64,000 nt of DNA from Larkinella sp. C7 (GTDB taxonomy: Bacteria > Bacteroidota > Bacteroidia > Cytophagales > Spirosomataceae). How positions within the stretch are numbered: position 1 is the stretch's first letter; each line of letters opens with the position of its first letter. Where the stretch lies: NCBI RefSeq assembly GCF_006149005.1, contig NZ_VBSL01000004.1, positions 598,572 through 662,571 of the forward strand, written 5' to 3'. The position numbers were made by a program, and so were the translations under genes. Positions 28,062 through 37,444 of the stretch are shown here, one piece after another. The notes under the pieces were generated by a model. The model was given only the letters and a program-made list of their open reading frames with translations. It was not told the DNA's origin and searched no databases.

Positions 28062-29939
28062 ATGAACCGTTCGATTTCCCTTTTCCTGCTGGTCAGCCAG
28101 CTAGTCTTTTGCCAGGCCCGGGCGCAGTCTGCGGCCATCCGGCGCGTCGACCCAACCAACTGGTGGGTCGGCCTGAAAAACCCCAACCTCCAGCTCCTGG
28201 TTTACGGCCCTAAAGCCGGATCGATGACGTACACGATCAATTACCCCGGCGTCAAGCTGGTGAAAACCCAAAAGGCCGAAAACCCCGATTTTGTTTTTCT
28301 GGATCTGCTTATTTCCGCAACCGCCCAACCGGGCACCTTTCGGATTGTGGGGAAAACCGGCTCCGAAACCATCAGCCGACCGTATGAGTTAAAACCCCGG
28401 ACGACCGGGCCGAAAGGGCAGGGCGTTTCGGCGGCCGATTTTATTTACCTGATCATGCCCGACCGCTTTGCCAATGGCGACCCGGCCAATGATGCGTTTT
28501 CAGATCTGCTCGACACCAAAGCCGATCGGTCGGTTCCGCATCTACGGCACGGCGGTGACTTGCAGGGCATCACCAACCACCTCGATTATTTGCAGGAACT
28601 GGGTGTCACTGCCCTCTGGATGACGCCGGTTCTGGCAAACGACGAAACCTTGAAACAGGAAGCCCCCGACCGGATGCAGGCGGGGTACCACGGCTATCAT
28701 TTTACGGACCATTACCAGATCGACAAGCGGTTTGGCGGCACGGAGGGCTACCAGAAACTAGGCCAGGCGCTCCACCAGCGCGGCATGAAACTGGTGCAGG
28801 ATGCGGTCTATAACCACGTGAGCGATGACCACTGGCTCTATAAAAACCAGCCGTTCAAAGACTGGTTCAACCAGTGGCCGACCTACACCGGCAGTTCGCA
28901 CAAGGAGCAGGCATTGTATGACCCTTATTCCGCTGCGTCGGACCGAAAAGTACTGCTGGACGGCTGGTTTACGCCTTTTCTGCCCGATCTAAACCTGCGA
29001 AATTCGTTTTTGTCAACGTACCTGATTCAGCACGCGATCTGGTGTACGGAGCTTTTTTCGCTGGATGCGTGGCGCGTCGACACCTATAAATACAACGATC
29101 TGAATTTCCTGAACCGCTGTAATCAGGCCCTTTTAAATGAGTATCCCAAACTCCATATTTTTGGGGAAGCCTGGGTAGGAAATCCGGTGGCACAGGCGTT
29201 TTTTGTTAAAAACCGGATCGATCAGCCGTTCAAATCCAACCAGCCGGGTGGTCTGGATTTTGTACTCTATGAAGCTGCCAATGCGGCTTTGAAAGAGAAC
29301 TTCGGCTGGGATTCGGGCCTCAACCGGGTTTATCAGGCGTTGGCGACGGATGCGGTTTACGCCGATCCGCAAAAACTGGTTACGTTTCTGGACAATCACG
29401 ATACTGATCGATACCTGTCGGTGATTGGCGACGATTACGCGAAATACAAAATGGGCGTCACCTGGCTTCTGACGACGCGCGGCATCCCGTCGTGGTATTA
29501 CGGAACGGAAGTGCTCATGAAGAACACCAAAAACCCGTCGGATGCTGAAGTGCGCCGGGATTTTCCGGGCGGTTTTCCCGGTGATCCCCTGAATAAATTT
29601 ACCGATGCCGGGCGAAACGAAAAGGAGAAAGACGCCTTTAATTTTGTCAAAAAACTGGCGAATTACCGCAAAAATACGCCGACTTTGCATTCGGGGAAAC
29701 TCACCCAGTTTATTCCCCAAAACGGCACCTACGTCTATTTTCGCTATGATGCATCCAAAACCGTGATGATAGCCACCAATTCGACGGAGCAGGAAATCAG
29801 TCTGGAAACCGGCCGGTTTGCCGAACGCATGGCGGGTTTTACAAAGGCTCGAAACGTGCTGACTGACGAGGTAATCAACACCCTGTCCACCCTGAAATTA
29901 CCCGCAAAAACCGCAGTGGTGCTGGAACTGGCTCCCTGA
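28062..29939 (+). CDS. GH13 cyclomaltodextrinase/neopullulanase-like enzyme (SusA type)
   Basis: 625 residues from the ATG at 28062, chosen because it opens a signal peptide (MNRSISLFLLVSQLVFCQARA). An N-terminal cyclomaltodextrinase-N-type beta domain (about residues 25-115) precedes the barrel, which contains DAVYNHVSDDHW, nucleophile Asp340 in DAWRVDTYK, acid Glu369 in FGEAW and Asp447 in FLDNHDTDR. A C-terminal cyclomaltodextrinase domain follows. The organisation is that of periplasmic SusA-like enzymes that cut maltodextrins. Divergent from the other GH13 gene and followed by beta-phosphoglucomutase 90 nt downstream. Confidence 0.92.
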   Translation: MNRSISLFLLVSQLVFCQARAQSAAIRRVDPTNWWVGLKNPNLQLLVYGPKAGSMTYTINYPGVKLVKTQKAENPDFVFLDLLISATAQPGTFRIVGKTGSETISRPYELKPRTTGPKGQGVSAADFIYLIMPDRFANGDPANDAFSDLLDTKADRSVPHLRHGGDLQGITNHLDYLQELGVTALWMTPVLANDETLKQEAPDRMQAGYHGYHFTDHYQIDKRFGGTEGYQKLGQALHQRGMKLVQDAVYNHVSDDHWLYKNQPFKDWFNQWPTYTGSSHKEQALYDPYSAASDRKVLLDGWFTPFLPDLNLRNSFLSTYLIQHAIWCTELFSLDAWRVDTYKYNDLNFLNRCNQALLNEYPKLHIFGEAWVGNPVAQAFFVKNRIDQPFKSNQPGGLDFVLYEAANAALKENFGWDSGLNRVYQALATDAVYADPQKLVTFLDNHDTDRYLSVIGDDYAKYKMGVTWLLTTRGIPSWYYGTEVLMKNTKNPSDAEVRRDFPGGFPGDPLNKFTDAGRNEKEKDAFNFVKKLANYRKNTPTLHSGKLTQFIPQNGTYVYFRYDASKTVMIATNSTEQEISLETGRFAERMAGFTKARNVLTDEVINTLSTLKLPAKTAVVLELAP

Positions 29940-30029
29940 TCAGGCCTGAACGAAAACGGGCGAATGCTAACGGATAAGTCCTTTTTTATCGCTTTATTGC
30001 AGTACACAACCTGCATAATCAATCAGCCA

Positions 30030-30695
30030 ATGCCCATAAAAGCCTTACTTTTTGACCTGGATGGTGTTATTGTCGACACGGCCATTTATCATTATCAAGC
30101 CTGGCGACGGATGGCCAATACGCTGGGTTTCGATATTACAGAAGAATTTAATGAGCAATTGAAGGGCATCAGCCGCACCGAATCCCTGGAAATTATTCTG
30201 GCCCACGGCGGCCTGACGGTTTCGGAAGATCATAAACTGGCACTGGCTACCCAGAAAAACGAGTGGTATCTGGAACTGATTTCGCAGATGACACCCGCAG
30301 CCATTTTGCCCGGCGTATCGGAATTTTTCGTGGCAGTAAAAGCGGCCAACCTGAAAACCGCTCTCGGATCGGTCAGTAAAAATGCCCGCCTGATTCTGGA
30401 ACGCATCGGCATGATCGACGATTTCGATTCGATCATCGACGGCACCAAAATCAGCCGGGGCAAGCCCGATCCGGAGGTTTTTCTGAAGGGTGCTGCCGAG
30501 CTTCACGTCCGGCCCGACGAATGCGTGGTTTTTGAAGATGCCGTTGCGGGTGTCGAAGCCGCCAAACGGGGCGGGATGCTGGCCGTTGGCATTGGCGTGC
30601 CATCGGTCCTGACTCAGGCCGACCTGGTGGTGCCGTCGTTGGCAAAATTGACACTGGAAGCAGTCTTATCACTGTCAGCAGTCGAAAGACCCTGA
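30030..30695 (+). CDS. pgmB: beta-phosphoglucomutase
   Basis: 221-residue HAD phosphatase-fold mutase that converts beta-glucose-1-phosphate to glucose-6-phosphate. Asp9 (nucleophile) and Asp11 (acid/base) lie in LFDLDGVIVDT, followed by TAIYHYQAWRRMA, the specificity motif LKGISRTESLEIIL, ALGSVSKNA near residue 112 and VFEDAVAGVEAAK near 170. The ATG at 30030 gives the normal family length, whereas the frame runs further up to 29964. Its product-substrate link to the GH65 phosphorylase gene 825 nt downstream strongly supports the name. Confidence 0.94.
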   Translation: MPIKALLFDLDGVIVDTAIYHYQAWRRMANTLGFDITEEFNEQLKGISRTESLEIILAHGGLTVSEDHKLALATQKNEWYLELISQMTPAAILPGVSEFFVAVKAANLKTALGSVSKNARLILERIGMIDDFDSIIDGTKISRGKPDPEVFLKGAAELHVRPDECVVFEDAVAGVEAAKRGGMLAVGIGVPSVLTQADLVVPSLAKLTLEAVLSLSAVERP

Positions 30696-30822
30696 CGGCC
30701 GTTTAAACCCAATCAGCGGTCAAACAATAACCCAACCATACCAGCAATGGTTACCCTTTTCATTACATAAAAACCGCTGTCAGGGTCTACCGATCAGGCG
30801 ATGACCCGGCGCTGACAGGGTC
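30688..30822. repeat. short word repeats between pgmB and DinB genes
   Basis: GACCCTGAC at 30688-30696, which contains the pgmB stop, is matched on the other strand by GTCAGGGTC at 30779-30787 and, with one change, GACAGGGTC at 30814-30822. Alternative stems of 8-9 bp are possible. Modest evidence. Confidence 0.45.
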
Positions 30823-30830
30823 AGAAAAAT

Positions 30831-31403
30831 ATGCAAAAAATAGAAACCGCCCAGCAACTCCAGCAGCGGATCAAAACGGTTCTGGAAACCATTGAGCGGG
30901 AATTTCGTCCGCTGTCCGATGAGCAACTCAACTGGAAACCCGACACCAGCCGCTGGAGCATCACGCAGTGTCTGCAACACCTCAACCTGGCCGAACGGTT
31001 TTACATCCGGAATCTCCAGAAAAAAATCGATGATCTCGGGTTTATCCAGACCAGCCCGATCGACCAACCCTTAAAAAGCACGCTGGTCGGTCGGATGCTG
31101 CGCAAAGCCATCGACCCGAACACAAAAATGAAACTGCCGACGGTTTCGTTCATGACGCCCCGCAACGATCTGGACGCCCGCGATGTGATGAAGCAGTTTG
31201 TGGAATTGCAGCAACTTTTGCACGAATTGCTCGACAAGGCTCCGTACATCGACTGGAACGAGGAAAAAGTGATGACCCTCTTTGGCAACTGGCTTAAAAT
31301 CAACGTCGGCGATGCGTTTCAGATGCTGGTGGCCCACACCGAACGTCACCTCAACCAGGCCCTGCGGGTGAAACAGGAAGCCGCTGGTTTTCTGGCGAAA
31401 TAA
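30831..31403 (+). CDS. DinB family protein
   Basis: 190 residues of the DinB/DUF664 four-helix bundle superfamily, which contains metal-dependent thiol S-transferases and many uncharacterised proteins. Likely metal ligands are His in ITQCLQHLNLAERF near residue 50 and the two His in MLVAHTERHLNQALRV near residue 170. The RPLSDEQLNWKPDTSRWSI segment is typical. It sits between pgmB and the GH65 gene on the same strand; nothing suggests a role in glucan use. Confidence 0.88.
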   Translation: MQKIETAQQLQQRIKTVLETIEREFRPLSDEQLNWKPDTSRWSITQCLQHLNLAERFYIRNLQKKIDDLGFIQTSPIDQPLKSTLVGRMLRKAIDPNTKMKLPTVSFMTPRNDLDARDVMKQFVELQQLLHELLDKAPYIDWNEEKVMTLFGNWLKINVGDAFQMLVAHTERHLNQALRVKQEAAGFLAK

Positions 31404-31520
31404 TTATATTTACGCCCAACCCGCGACCAGAAAACCATAATCCCCTACCAATCAAGCTATTAACTGAGAATTCTATCACACAAGTGTTCTTCCATCTCGC
31501 TAAAAACCCCTTGACCCGGA

Positions 31521-33857
31521 ATGAAACAGTACTTAAAGCACGACCCCTGGCTGATTGTTGAAGAGGATTTCCACCGTTCCTACAATGAAATTACGGAGAG
31601 TGTCATGAGCCTTGGTAACGGGCGCATGGGACAGCGGGGTAATTTTGAAGAGAATTTTTCGGGCAAAACCTTACAGGGCAACTACATCGCGGGGGTCTAT
31701 TACCCCGACAAAACCCGGGTTGGCTGGTGGAAAAACGGTTATCCCGAGTACTTCGCCAAAGTCCTGAACGCGGCCAACTGGATCGGTATTTCCATCAACA
31801 TCGAATACGAAACGCTGGATCTGAACACCTGCGAAGTCCGCGACTTCCGGCGGGTGCTGAACATGCAGGAAGGGTATCTCGAACGGTCGTTTGTGGCTTT
31901 GTTGAAAAGTGGCAAAGAACTCCAGGTTAATGCGAAGCGGTTTTGCTCCATCGTCGACGACGAAGCGGGTGTCATTCGTTACAGCCTGACCCCCCTGAAT
32001 TTCGATGCCAAGATCACGATTGAACCCTACATCGACGGCAACATCCGCAACCGAGACTCCAACTACGACGAAACGTTTTGGGATGAAGTCCGGAAAGAAA
32101 CCGGTTATGGGGAAGCCTACATCGAGCTGCGGACCCGAAAAACCGGCTTTCACGTTTGTACGGGCATGGCCATCGAAATTGAGCAGGACAATGCCCGGAT
32201 CGATTTTCAATCCCAGCCCATCCGGCAGGAAAAATACGTCGCCAATCGCCTGACGCTGGAATGCCGGCAAGGACAGGAAACGGTTCTCTATAAATACGCC
32301 GTGAACCTGTCGTCGCTCAATTACGACAGTGATTCGGTGGTTTCAGAAGCCCGCAAATACCTGCAGCGGATTACCAGCAAAGGCTTCGACCGGATGCTGA
32401 TCGAGCAGCAGCAGGCCTGGGCCGACAAGTGGAAAATGAACGACATCACCATCGAAGGCGACATTGCCGCTCAACAGGGCATCCGGTTTTCGATTTTCCA
32501 ACTCAATCAGACCTATACCGGCGAAGACGAACGGCTGAACATCGGCCCGAAAGGCTTTACCGGAGAAAAATACGGCGGCTCGACGTATTGGGATACTGAA
32601 GCGTATTGTTTGCCTTTTTACCTCGCCACCGCCGACCAGAAAGTCAGCCGGAATCTGTTGCTTTACCGGTATAAGCACCTCGAAAAAGCCATTGAGAACG
32701 CCCAGAAACTGGGTTTCAAGGCCGGGGCTGCACTCTATCCGATGGTGACCATGAACGGCGAAGAATGCCACAACGAGTGGGAAATCACGTTTGAGGAAAT
32801 TCACCGCAACGGCGCCATCGCCTACGCCATTTACGATTACGTCCGGTATACGGGTGATGAGGACTATTTGACGGACTACGGCCTGGAAGTGCTGATTGCC
32901 ATCAGCCGGTTCTGGAGCCAGCGCGTCAACTGGTCGGAGGCCAAACAGCAGTATGTGATGCTGGGTGTGACCGGGCCGAACGAATACGAAAACAACGTCA
33001 ACAACAACTGGTATACGAGTTACCTGGCCGCCTGGACGTTACGCTATACCGCCGAAGCCGTTGGCCGGGTGAAGCAGCTCAACCTGGAGAAATTCAACGA
33101 GTTGTGCGACCGGATTCATTTCCGGGAAGAGAAGGAAGTGGCTACCGCTCTCCACATCGCCAACAACATTCACCTCCCCTTCGACGAAAACCGGCAGGTT
33201 TTTCTGCAACAGGAATCGTTTCTGGACAAAGAACTGATGCCGGTGAGCGAGATCCCGAAAGGGCAGCGACCGTTGAACCAGCACTGGTCGTGGGACCGGA
33301 TTCTGCGCTCGTGTTTCATCAAACAGGCCGATGTGTTGCAGGGCATGTATTTTTTTGAAGACGACTTCGACCGGGAAACGTTGCGCCGGAATTTCGATTT
33401 CTACGAGCCGATGACCGTTCACGAATCGTCGCTCTCACCCTGCGTCCACTCGGTGCTGGCGTCGCAACTGGGCATGAAGGAGAAGGCGTATGAAATGTAC
33501 CTGCGCACCGCCCGGCTGGACCTCGACGACTACAACAACGACACCGAAGACGGCTGCCACATCACCTCGATGGCCGGTACCTGGCTGGCGGTAGTGAAGG
33601 GTTTCGGTGGTTTCCGGATCAAGGATGAGCAGGTGGTTTTAGATCCGCATTGCCCCGACAACTGGGCGTCGCTGGCGTTTAAAGTCCGGTTTCGGGGCGC
33701 TTTGCTGGAAATCAAAGTAACGCAAACCGATGTAAGTGTGCAGAACTTTTCGGACAAAACCGCTCAGATTTTGCTGTTCGGAAAACCACTGACGCTCGAC
33801 GGCAAAAGCCAGAAAACCGTGCTGCGGCCGACTGAGGCCGAGTCGGACGCAGTTTAA
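31521..33857 (+). CDS. GH65 maltose phosphorylase-like enzyme
   Basis: 778 residues of glycoside hydrolase family 65, an inverting phosphorylase that splits maltose with phosphate into glucose and beta-glucose-1-phosphate in the cytoplasm. The N-terminal beta-sandwich opens with DPWLIVEEDFHRSY; the (alpha/alpha)6 barrel has YGGSTYWDTEAYCLPFY and the general acid Glu488 in GVTGPNEYENNVNN, at practically the position of maltose phosphorylases. No signal peptide. pgmB upstream consumes its product. Kojibiose, nigerose and trehalose phosphorylases share the fold, so the disaccharide is inferred from the amylase context. A perfect 18-bp hairpin begins right after the stop. Confidence 0.9.
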   Translation: MKQYLKHDPWLIVEEDFHRSYNEITESVMSLGNGRMGQRGNFEENFSGKTLQGNYIAGVYYPDKTRVGWWKNGYPEYFAKVLNAANWIGISINIEYETLDLNTCEVRDFRRVLNMQEGYLERSFVALLKSGKELQVNAKRFCSIVDDEAGVIRYSLTPLNFDAKITIEPYIDGNIRNRDSNYDETFWDEVRKETGYGEAYIELRTRKTGFHVCTGMAIEIEQDNARIDFQSQPIRQEKYVANRLTLECRQGQETVLYKYAVNLSSLNYDSDSVVSEARKYLQRITSKGFDRMLIEQQQAWADKWKMNDITIEGDIAAQQGIRFSIFQLNQTYTGEDERLNIGPKGFTGEKYGGSTYWDTEAYCLPFYLATADQKVSRNLLLYRYKHLEKAIENAQKLGFKAGAALYPMVTMNGEECHNEWEITFEEIHRNGAIAYAIYDYVRYTGDEDYLTDYGLEVLIAISRFWSQRVNWSEAKQQYVMLGVTGPNEYENNVNNNWYTSYLAAWTLRYTAEAVGRVKQLNLEKFNELCDRIHFREEKEVATALHIANNIHLPFDENRQVFLQQESFLDKELMPVSEIPKGQRPLNQHWSWDRILRSCFIKQADVLQGMYFFEDDFDRETLRRNFDFYEPMTVHESSLSPCVHSVLASQLGMKEKAYEMYLRTARLDLDDYNNDTEDGCHITSMAGTWLAVVKGFGGFRIKDEQVVLDPHCPDNWASLAFKVRFRGALLEIKVTQTDVSVQNFSDKTAQILLFGKPLTLDGKSQKTVLRPTEAESDAV

Positions 33858-33895
33858 AACCCAGGTTGGTTCCTGTGCAGGAACCAACCTGGGTT
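33858..33895 (+). repeat. perfect 18-bp hairpin after the GH65 stop codon
   Basis: AACCCAGGTTGGTTCCTG (33858-33875) and its exact reverse complement (33878-33895) are separated by only two bases. The arm starts at the base following the stop codon TAA (33855-33857). A T-run of five follows 8 nt later. It probably ends or protects the GH65 transcript; it could also be a dispersed palindromic repeat. Confidence 0.85.
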
Positions 33896-33974
33896 CCAGA
33901 TTTTTCGAATGCCATTTCCCGGATTGCCGTGAATGCCGTACCCGGCGGGCAATTTTGAAGAAGTAGTCCACTCC

Positions 33975-35027
33975 ATGAATACAACCCGTTGCCGTTTCAA
34001 GCTACCCAGTGGGCTGTGCCTAATATGTATTACGGGTTTACTGGTAACGCTTTCCTGCCAGACGCCCGATTCGAAACAACTCACCCCGGCTTTTTATTCC
34101 TGGCAAACCACCTACAACCCTTCCGATACTGAGCGACGGTTGCTCGATCAGCTTCAAATCCGGAAACTCTACCTCCGGTACTTCGACGTAGACTGGGACC
34201 CGGCCACCCAATCGGCGGTTCCGAAAGCAGTCGTCCGGTTTGCCCAAAAACCCATTGGTCTGACCATTGTTCCGGTGGTATTTATCACAAACCAGACGCT
34301 TCTTCGCAGTGATGCTTCGGCCATTCCGGGGTTAGCCGAAAACCTCCTTCGGAAAATCAACCAGATTTCCCGGCAAAATGGCATTCGCAGCCCGGAAATC
34401 CAGTTGGATTGCGACTGGAGCGCGGGAAGCCGGGAGCGGTATTTTCACCTGCTCCGGGAACTTAAAAACCGCTTCAAGGGTCCGGTTTCGGCCACCATCC
34501 GGCTCCACCAGATCAAATATCCGGAACAAACCGGGTTGCCGCCCGTCGACCGGGGCATGCTGATGTTTTACAACATGGCCGACTGGAAACGTGCCGAAAC
34601 CCGCAATTCGATTTATGATCTGGATGTAGCCCGACGGTATACCGACTTTTTGGAACACTATCCTTTACCGTTGGATGTGGTTCTGCCGCTGTTCCGATGG
34701 ACGGTCGTTTACCGGAACAACCGGTTTCTGAGTTTGCTCAACAACCTCGATTCCAACATGCTGGCGACGTGTTCCTTTTTGAAACCCGCAACCGAAAACC
34801 GCTTCGTCGCCATCCGCGACACCACCGCCCTCGGCTTTTCCATCCGCCGGGGCGACGTCTTTCGGGCCGAAGCCTGCCGAAACGACGATTTGACGGCGGG
34901 GAAGCACCTTTTGCTATCGAAAATTCAAAATCAAAAACTTACATTTGCCCTCTATCATCTCGATTCTACCGTAACATCCTCCTATAGCGATGCGTTTCTT
35001 CACTCTCTTGTCCGGTCGGCTCCGTAG
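33975..35027 (+). CDS. lipoprotein of unknown function, TIM-barrel-like
   Basis: 350 residues from the ATG at 33975, which opens a lipoprotein signal (LLVTLSCQ, Cys near residue 26). The mature part has a strand/helix rhythm and an acidic cluster IQLDCDWSAGSRERYFHLL near residue 140, similar to DUF3142-type and other glycosidase-like barrels, with an EIQLDCDW motif at a strand end. No confident family. The last 38 nt overlap the next lipoprotein gene, which suggests translational coupling and a shared envelope role. Confidence 0.65.
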   Translation: MNTTRCRFKLPSGLCLICITGLLVTLSCQTPDSKQLTPAFYSWQTTYNPSDTERRLLDQLQIRKLYLRYFDVDWDPATQSAVPKAVVRFAQKPIGLTIVPVVFITNQTLLRSDASAIPGLAENLLRKINQISRQNGIRSPEIQLDCDWSAGSRERYFHLLRELKNRFKGPVSATIRLHQIKYPEQTGLPPVDRGMLMFYNMADWKRAETRNSIYDLDVARRYTDFLEHYPLPLDVVLPLFRWTVVYRNNRFLSLLNNLDSNMLATCSFLKPATENRFVAIRDTTALGFSIRRGDVFRAEACRNDDLTAGKHLLLSKIQNQKLTFALYHLDSTVTSSYSDAFLHSLVRSAP

Positions 35028-37443
35028 TGCCTTGCTGTCGGTTGCCATCCTGATCGGCTTTGCCTGTGGCCCGAGTTCGTATGACATCAACGAGTTTATG
35101 AGTTTTTTCATGCCGGAAAGTAGCCAGACCGCCCTGCGTGACCAGATTTATCACTTTACGCCCCAACTCTACCGGTATGATGATTATTTTGATACGGATG
35201 AAGATACGGTCGTAACGGACGAAAACGTGCTGGCGTGGAAAGCCTACAGCCGGGGCAAAGTGTCCGAAACCGAGATTTCTGCCGCCCTCTATAGCCGCGA
35301 CAACCAGGCGTCAAACGGCCTGGTTCGCTGGGCAACAGCCACCAACCCGGCGGCTTTGACTTACCTGAAACTGGCCTGGCAAGCCGAGGAAGCCGCCCCG
35401 CGTCCGGTCAATGCCTGGGAAGCAGATTCAGTTCGTCAGGACACCTCAGGCTCAGTGTTGCCGACGCTTTTGACCGAAGCCCGGGCCGGTTTTGAGTCCA
35501 CGCAGGAGCCGTTTTTGAAAGAGCGATACGCTTTTCAGGCCGTCAAACTGGCGGCCATGACAAAGAACTACGCCCTGAGCCGCACACTTTATGACAACCT
35601 GGTTCGCCCGTTGTCCAAAAAAACGTTTCTGAGCGACTGGTCGTTGTGCCGTCATGCGGGGGCAACCATGGCGTTGGGTGATACGGCCCAGGCTCTGTAT
35701 GAATTCGCGCAGGTTTTTGACCGCTGCCCGTCACGCCGTCGCGAAGCCGAAACCAGCCTGCGGATTTATGGCATCCGCTTTCGGGAAAAAGCCCTGGATT
35801 TTTGCAAAAATGACCGCGAAAAAGCCGCCGTCTACGCCATTTGTGCCATTCAGCCGAAACAGGATGCCTTGTCATTCTTGAAAGAAATGGTAAATCTGAA
35901 CCCCGCAAATCCGCTGATCGAGTTGGTGATGGCGCGGGAGATCAACCGGAATGAATACTTTTTCTTTCAGGACTCATCGCCCATCAACGTCTATGACGAC
36001 AAAACGCGGAAAGACTCGCTCAACTTCGTGGATCGGAAAAACGAAGCCCCCGATTATTTCCAACAGCTTCGGGACTTTGCGCTACAGTCGGCCGGGAATA
36101 CCAAATTGGGAAATCCGGCATTTTGGTACACGGCAACTGCGTATCTGGACTATCTGGCTAAAGCCTATCCTGATGCCAAAACCAACCTCGATCGGGCCAG
36201 TCAGCAACCGACCACCAACCTGATGTTGAAAAAGCAGATCGCGCTGCAACAAATGCTTCTGCTTACTGCCCAAACGGAAACCCTCACCCCGGACGTTGAA
36301 AACCAGCTCATTGGCTACCTCGAACAGTTTGGCAATTCGACGAGCTTCCACATGACCAATGCGTTTGTCGAAACCTGCAAGCAGCTGGCCCGGAAATACG
36401 GCTACGGAAAACCCGCTGAAAAAGAATCAGGCGGCTGGCTGGCGGGCTGTTTTCGGTCCAGGTCGGGCCAGTCGGATGGCCCTTCGACCGCCAAAGCGTT
36501 TTTACTCACCGCCCTGACATCGTCGCAACTAAACCGGAATGACCTTTATTTTGACAGCCATTCCGATCTGTACGACATTGAAGATACAACCTCATCTGCC
36601 ACGATCCGGAACGTCGTGCAGTTTGCGACCAACCCCAATCCCACCGGGTTTGACCAACGGCTGTTGAAACTGACCGGTTTTACCAACGATGCGCTGTATC
36701 TTCTTTTGGGAAGACGGTTGCTGGCCGAAAACCAGTATGCGGAAGCCGCCGAAGCCTATGCGAAAGTTGCCCCGAAAACCTGGAACACGGAACCCTTTAC
36801 GTCGTATTTCAACGAAAATCCGTTCGTCGTTACGCTCCTCGGCAAGCAGCGCGGAATGAAGACCGCCAACGCCTACACCCCGGTTTCATTCCTTAAAAAA
36901 ATGGTCGGCCTGGAAAAGCAGGCCAAAACCGCATCGGATGATGCAGCCGCCGATCTGTATTACCAACTGGGTTGCGGGGCGTACAATATGAGCTGGTTTG
37001 GCAATGCCTGGCTGCTGGTGCGGGCGCGCTGGAGCGGAGCCGAACCGGTACTTTATCAGTATACCTACCGGCAGGTTCAACAGCCCCAACGGGATCGCGG
37101 ACTTCAACTGGTTGGCGAGCAGGATTATTATACCAATGCAACCGCCAAGGCTTATTTCGAGAAGGCGATGGCGGCCGCTAAAAACCCCGAACTGGCCGCC
37201 AGGGCCTGCTTTATGGCCGCTCGCTGCGAACAAAATGCGTTCCGCACCCGCCAGGAAATTGAATATGCCAGACGCAATTACGCGATTGATCCCAAACCGT
37301 TCGATACCGAAATGAAAACCCTGCGTCGGGAGCAATACAGTGCCTCACTGACCAAACTGGCCAAAGAATATGCGCAAACCCGCTTTCACAAAGAGATGAT
37401 TCGGGAATGCGCAACCTATTCGGATTTTCTGGCCGGGAAATAA
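34990..37443 (+). CDS. large lipoprotein, TPR-like helical repeats
   Basis: 817 residues with a lipoprotein-like signal (LLSVAILIGFACGPSS, Cys near residue 26). The rest is strongly helical, with repeated A-x-x-Y/F helix pairs typical of TPR-like solenoids (for example TLYDNLVRPLSK, QALYEFAQVFDRCPS and EAAEAYAKVAPKTW), ending in a basic helical tail. It probably sits on the outer membrane or periplasmic side and binds protein partners. It starts within the end of the previous gene in a different frame, so the two are likely one transcription unit. Specific function not recognised. Confidence 0.7.
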   Translation: MRFFTLLSGRLRSALLSVAILIGFACGPSSYDINEFMSFFMPESSQTALRDQIYHFTPQLYRYDDYFDTDEDTVVTDENVLAWKAYSRGKVSETEISAALYSRDNQASNGLVRWATATNPAALTYLKLAWQAEEAAPRPVNAWEADSVRQDTSGSVLPTLLTEARAGFESTQEPFLKERYAFQAVKLAAMTKNYALSRTLYDNLVRPLSKKTFLSDWSLCRHAGATMALGDTAQALYEFAQVFDRCPSRRREAETSLRIYGIRFREKALDFCKNDREKAAVYAICAIQPKQDALSFLKEMVNLNPANPLIELVMAREINRNEYFFFQDSSPINVYDDKTRKDSLNFVDRKNEAPDYFQQLRDFALQSAGNTKLGNPAFWYTATAYLDYLAKAYPDAKTNLDRASQQPTTNLMLKKQIALQQMLLLTAQTETLTPDVENQLIGYLEQFGNSTSFHMTNAFVETCKQLARKYGYGKPAEKESGGWLAGCFRSRSGQSDGPSTAKAFLLTALTSSQLNRNDLYFDSHSDLYDIEDTTSSATIRNVVQFATNPNPTGFDQRLLKLTGFTNDALYLLLGRRLLAENQYAEAAEAYAKVAPKTWNTEPFTSYFNENPFVVTLLGKQRGMKTANAYTPVSFLKKMVGLEKQAKTASDDAAADLYYQLGCGAYNMSWFGNAWLLVRARWSGAEPVLYQYTYRQVQQPQRDRGLQLVGEQDYYTNATAKAYFEKAMAAAKNPELAARACFMAARCEQNAFRTRQEIEYARRNYAIDPKPFDTEMKTLRREQYSASLTKLAKEYAQTRFHKEMIRECATYSDFLAGK

Positions 37444-37444
37444 T

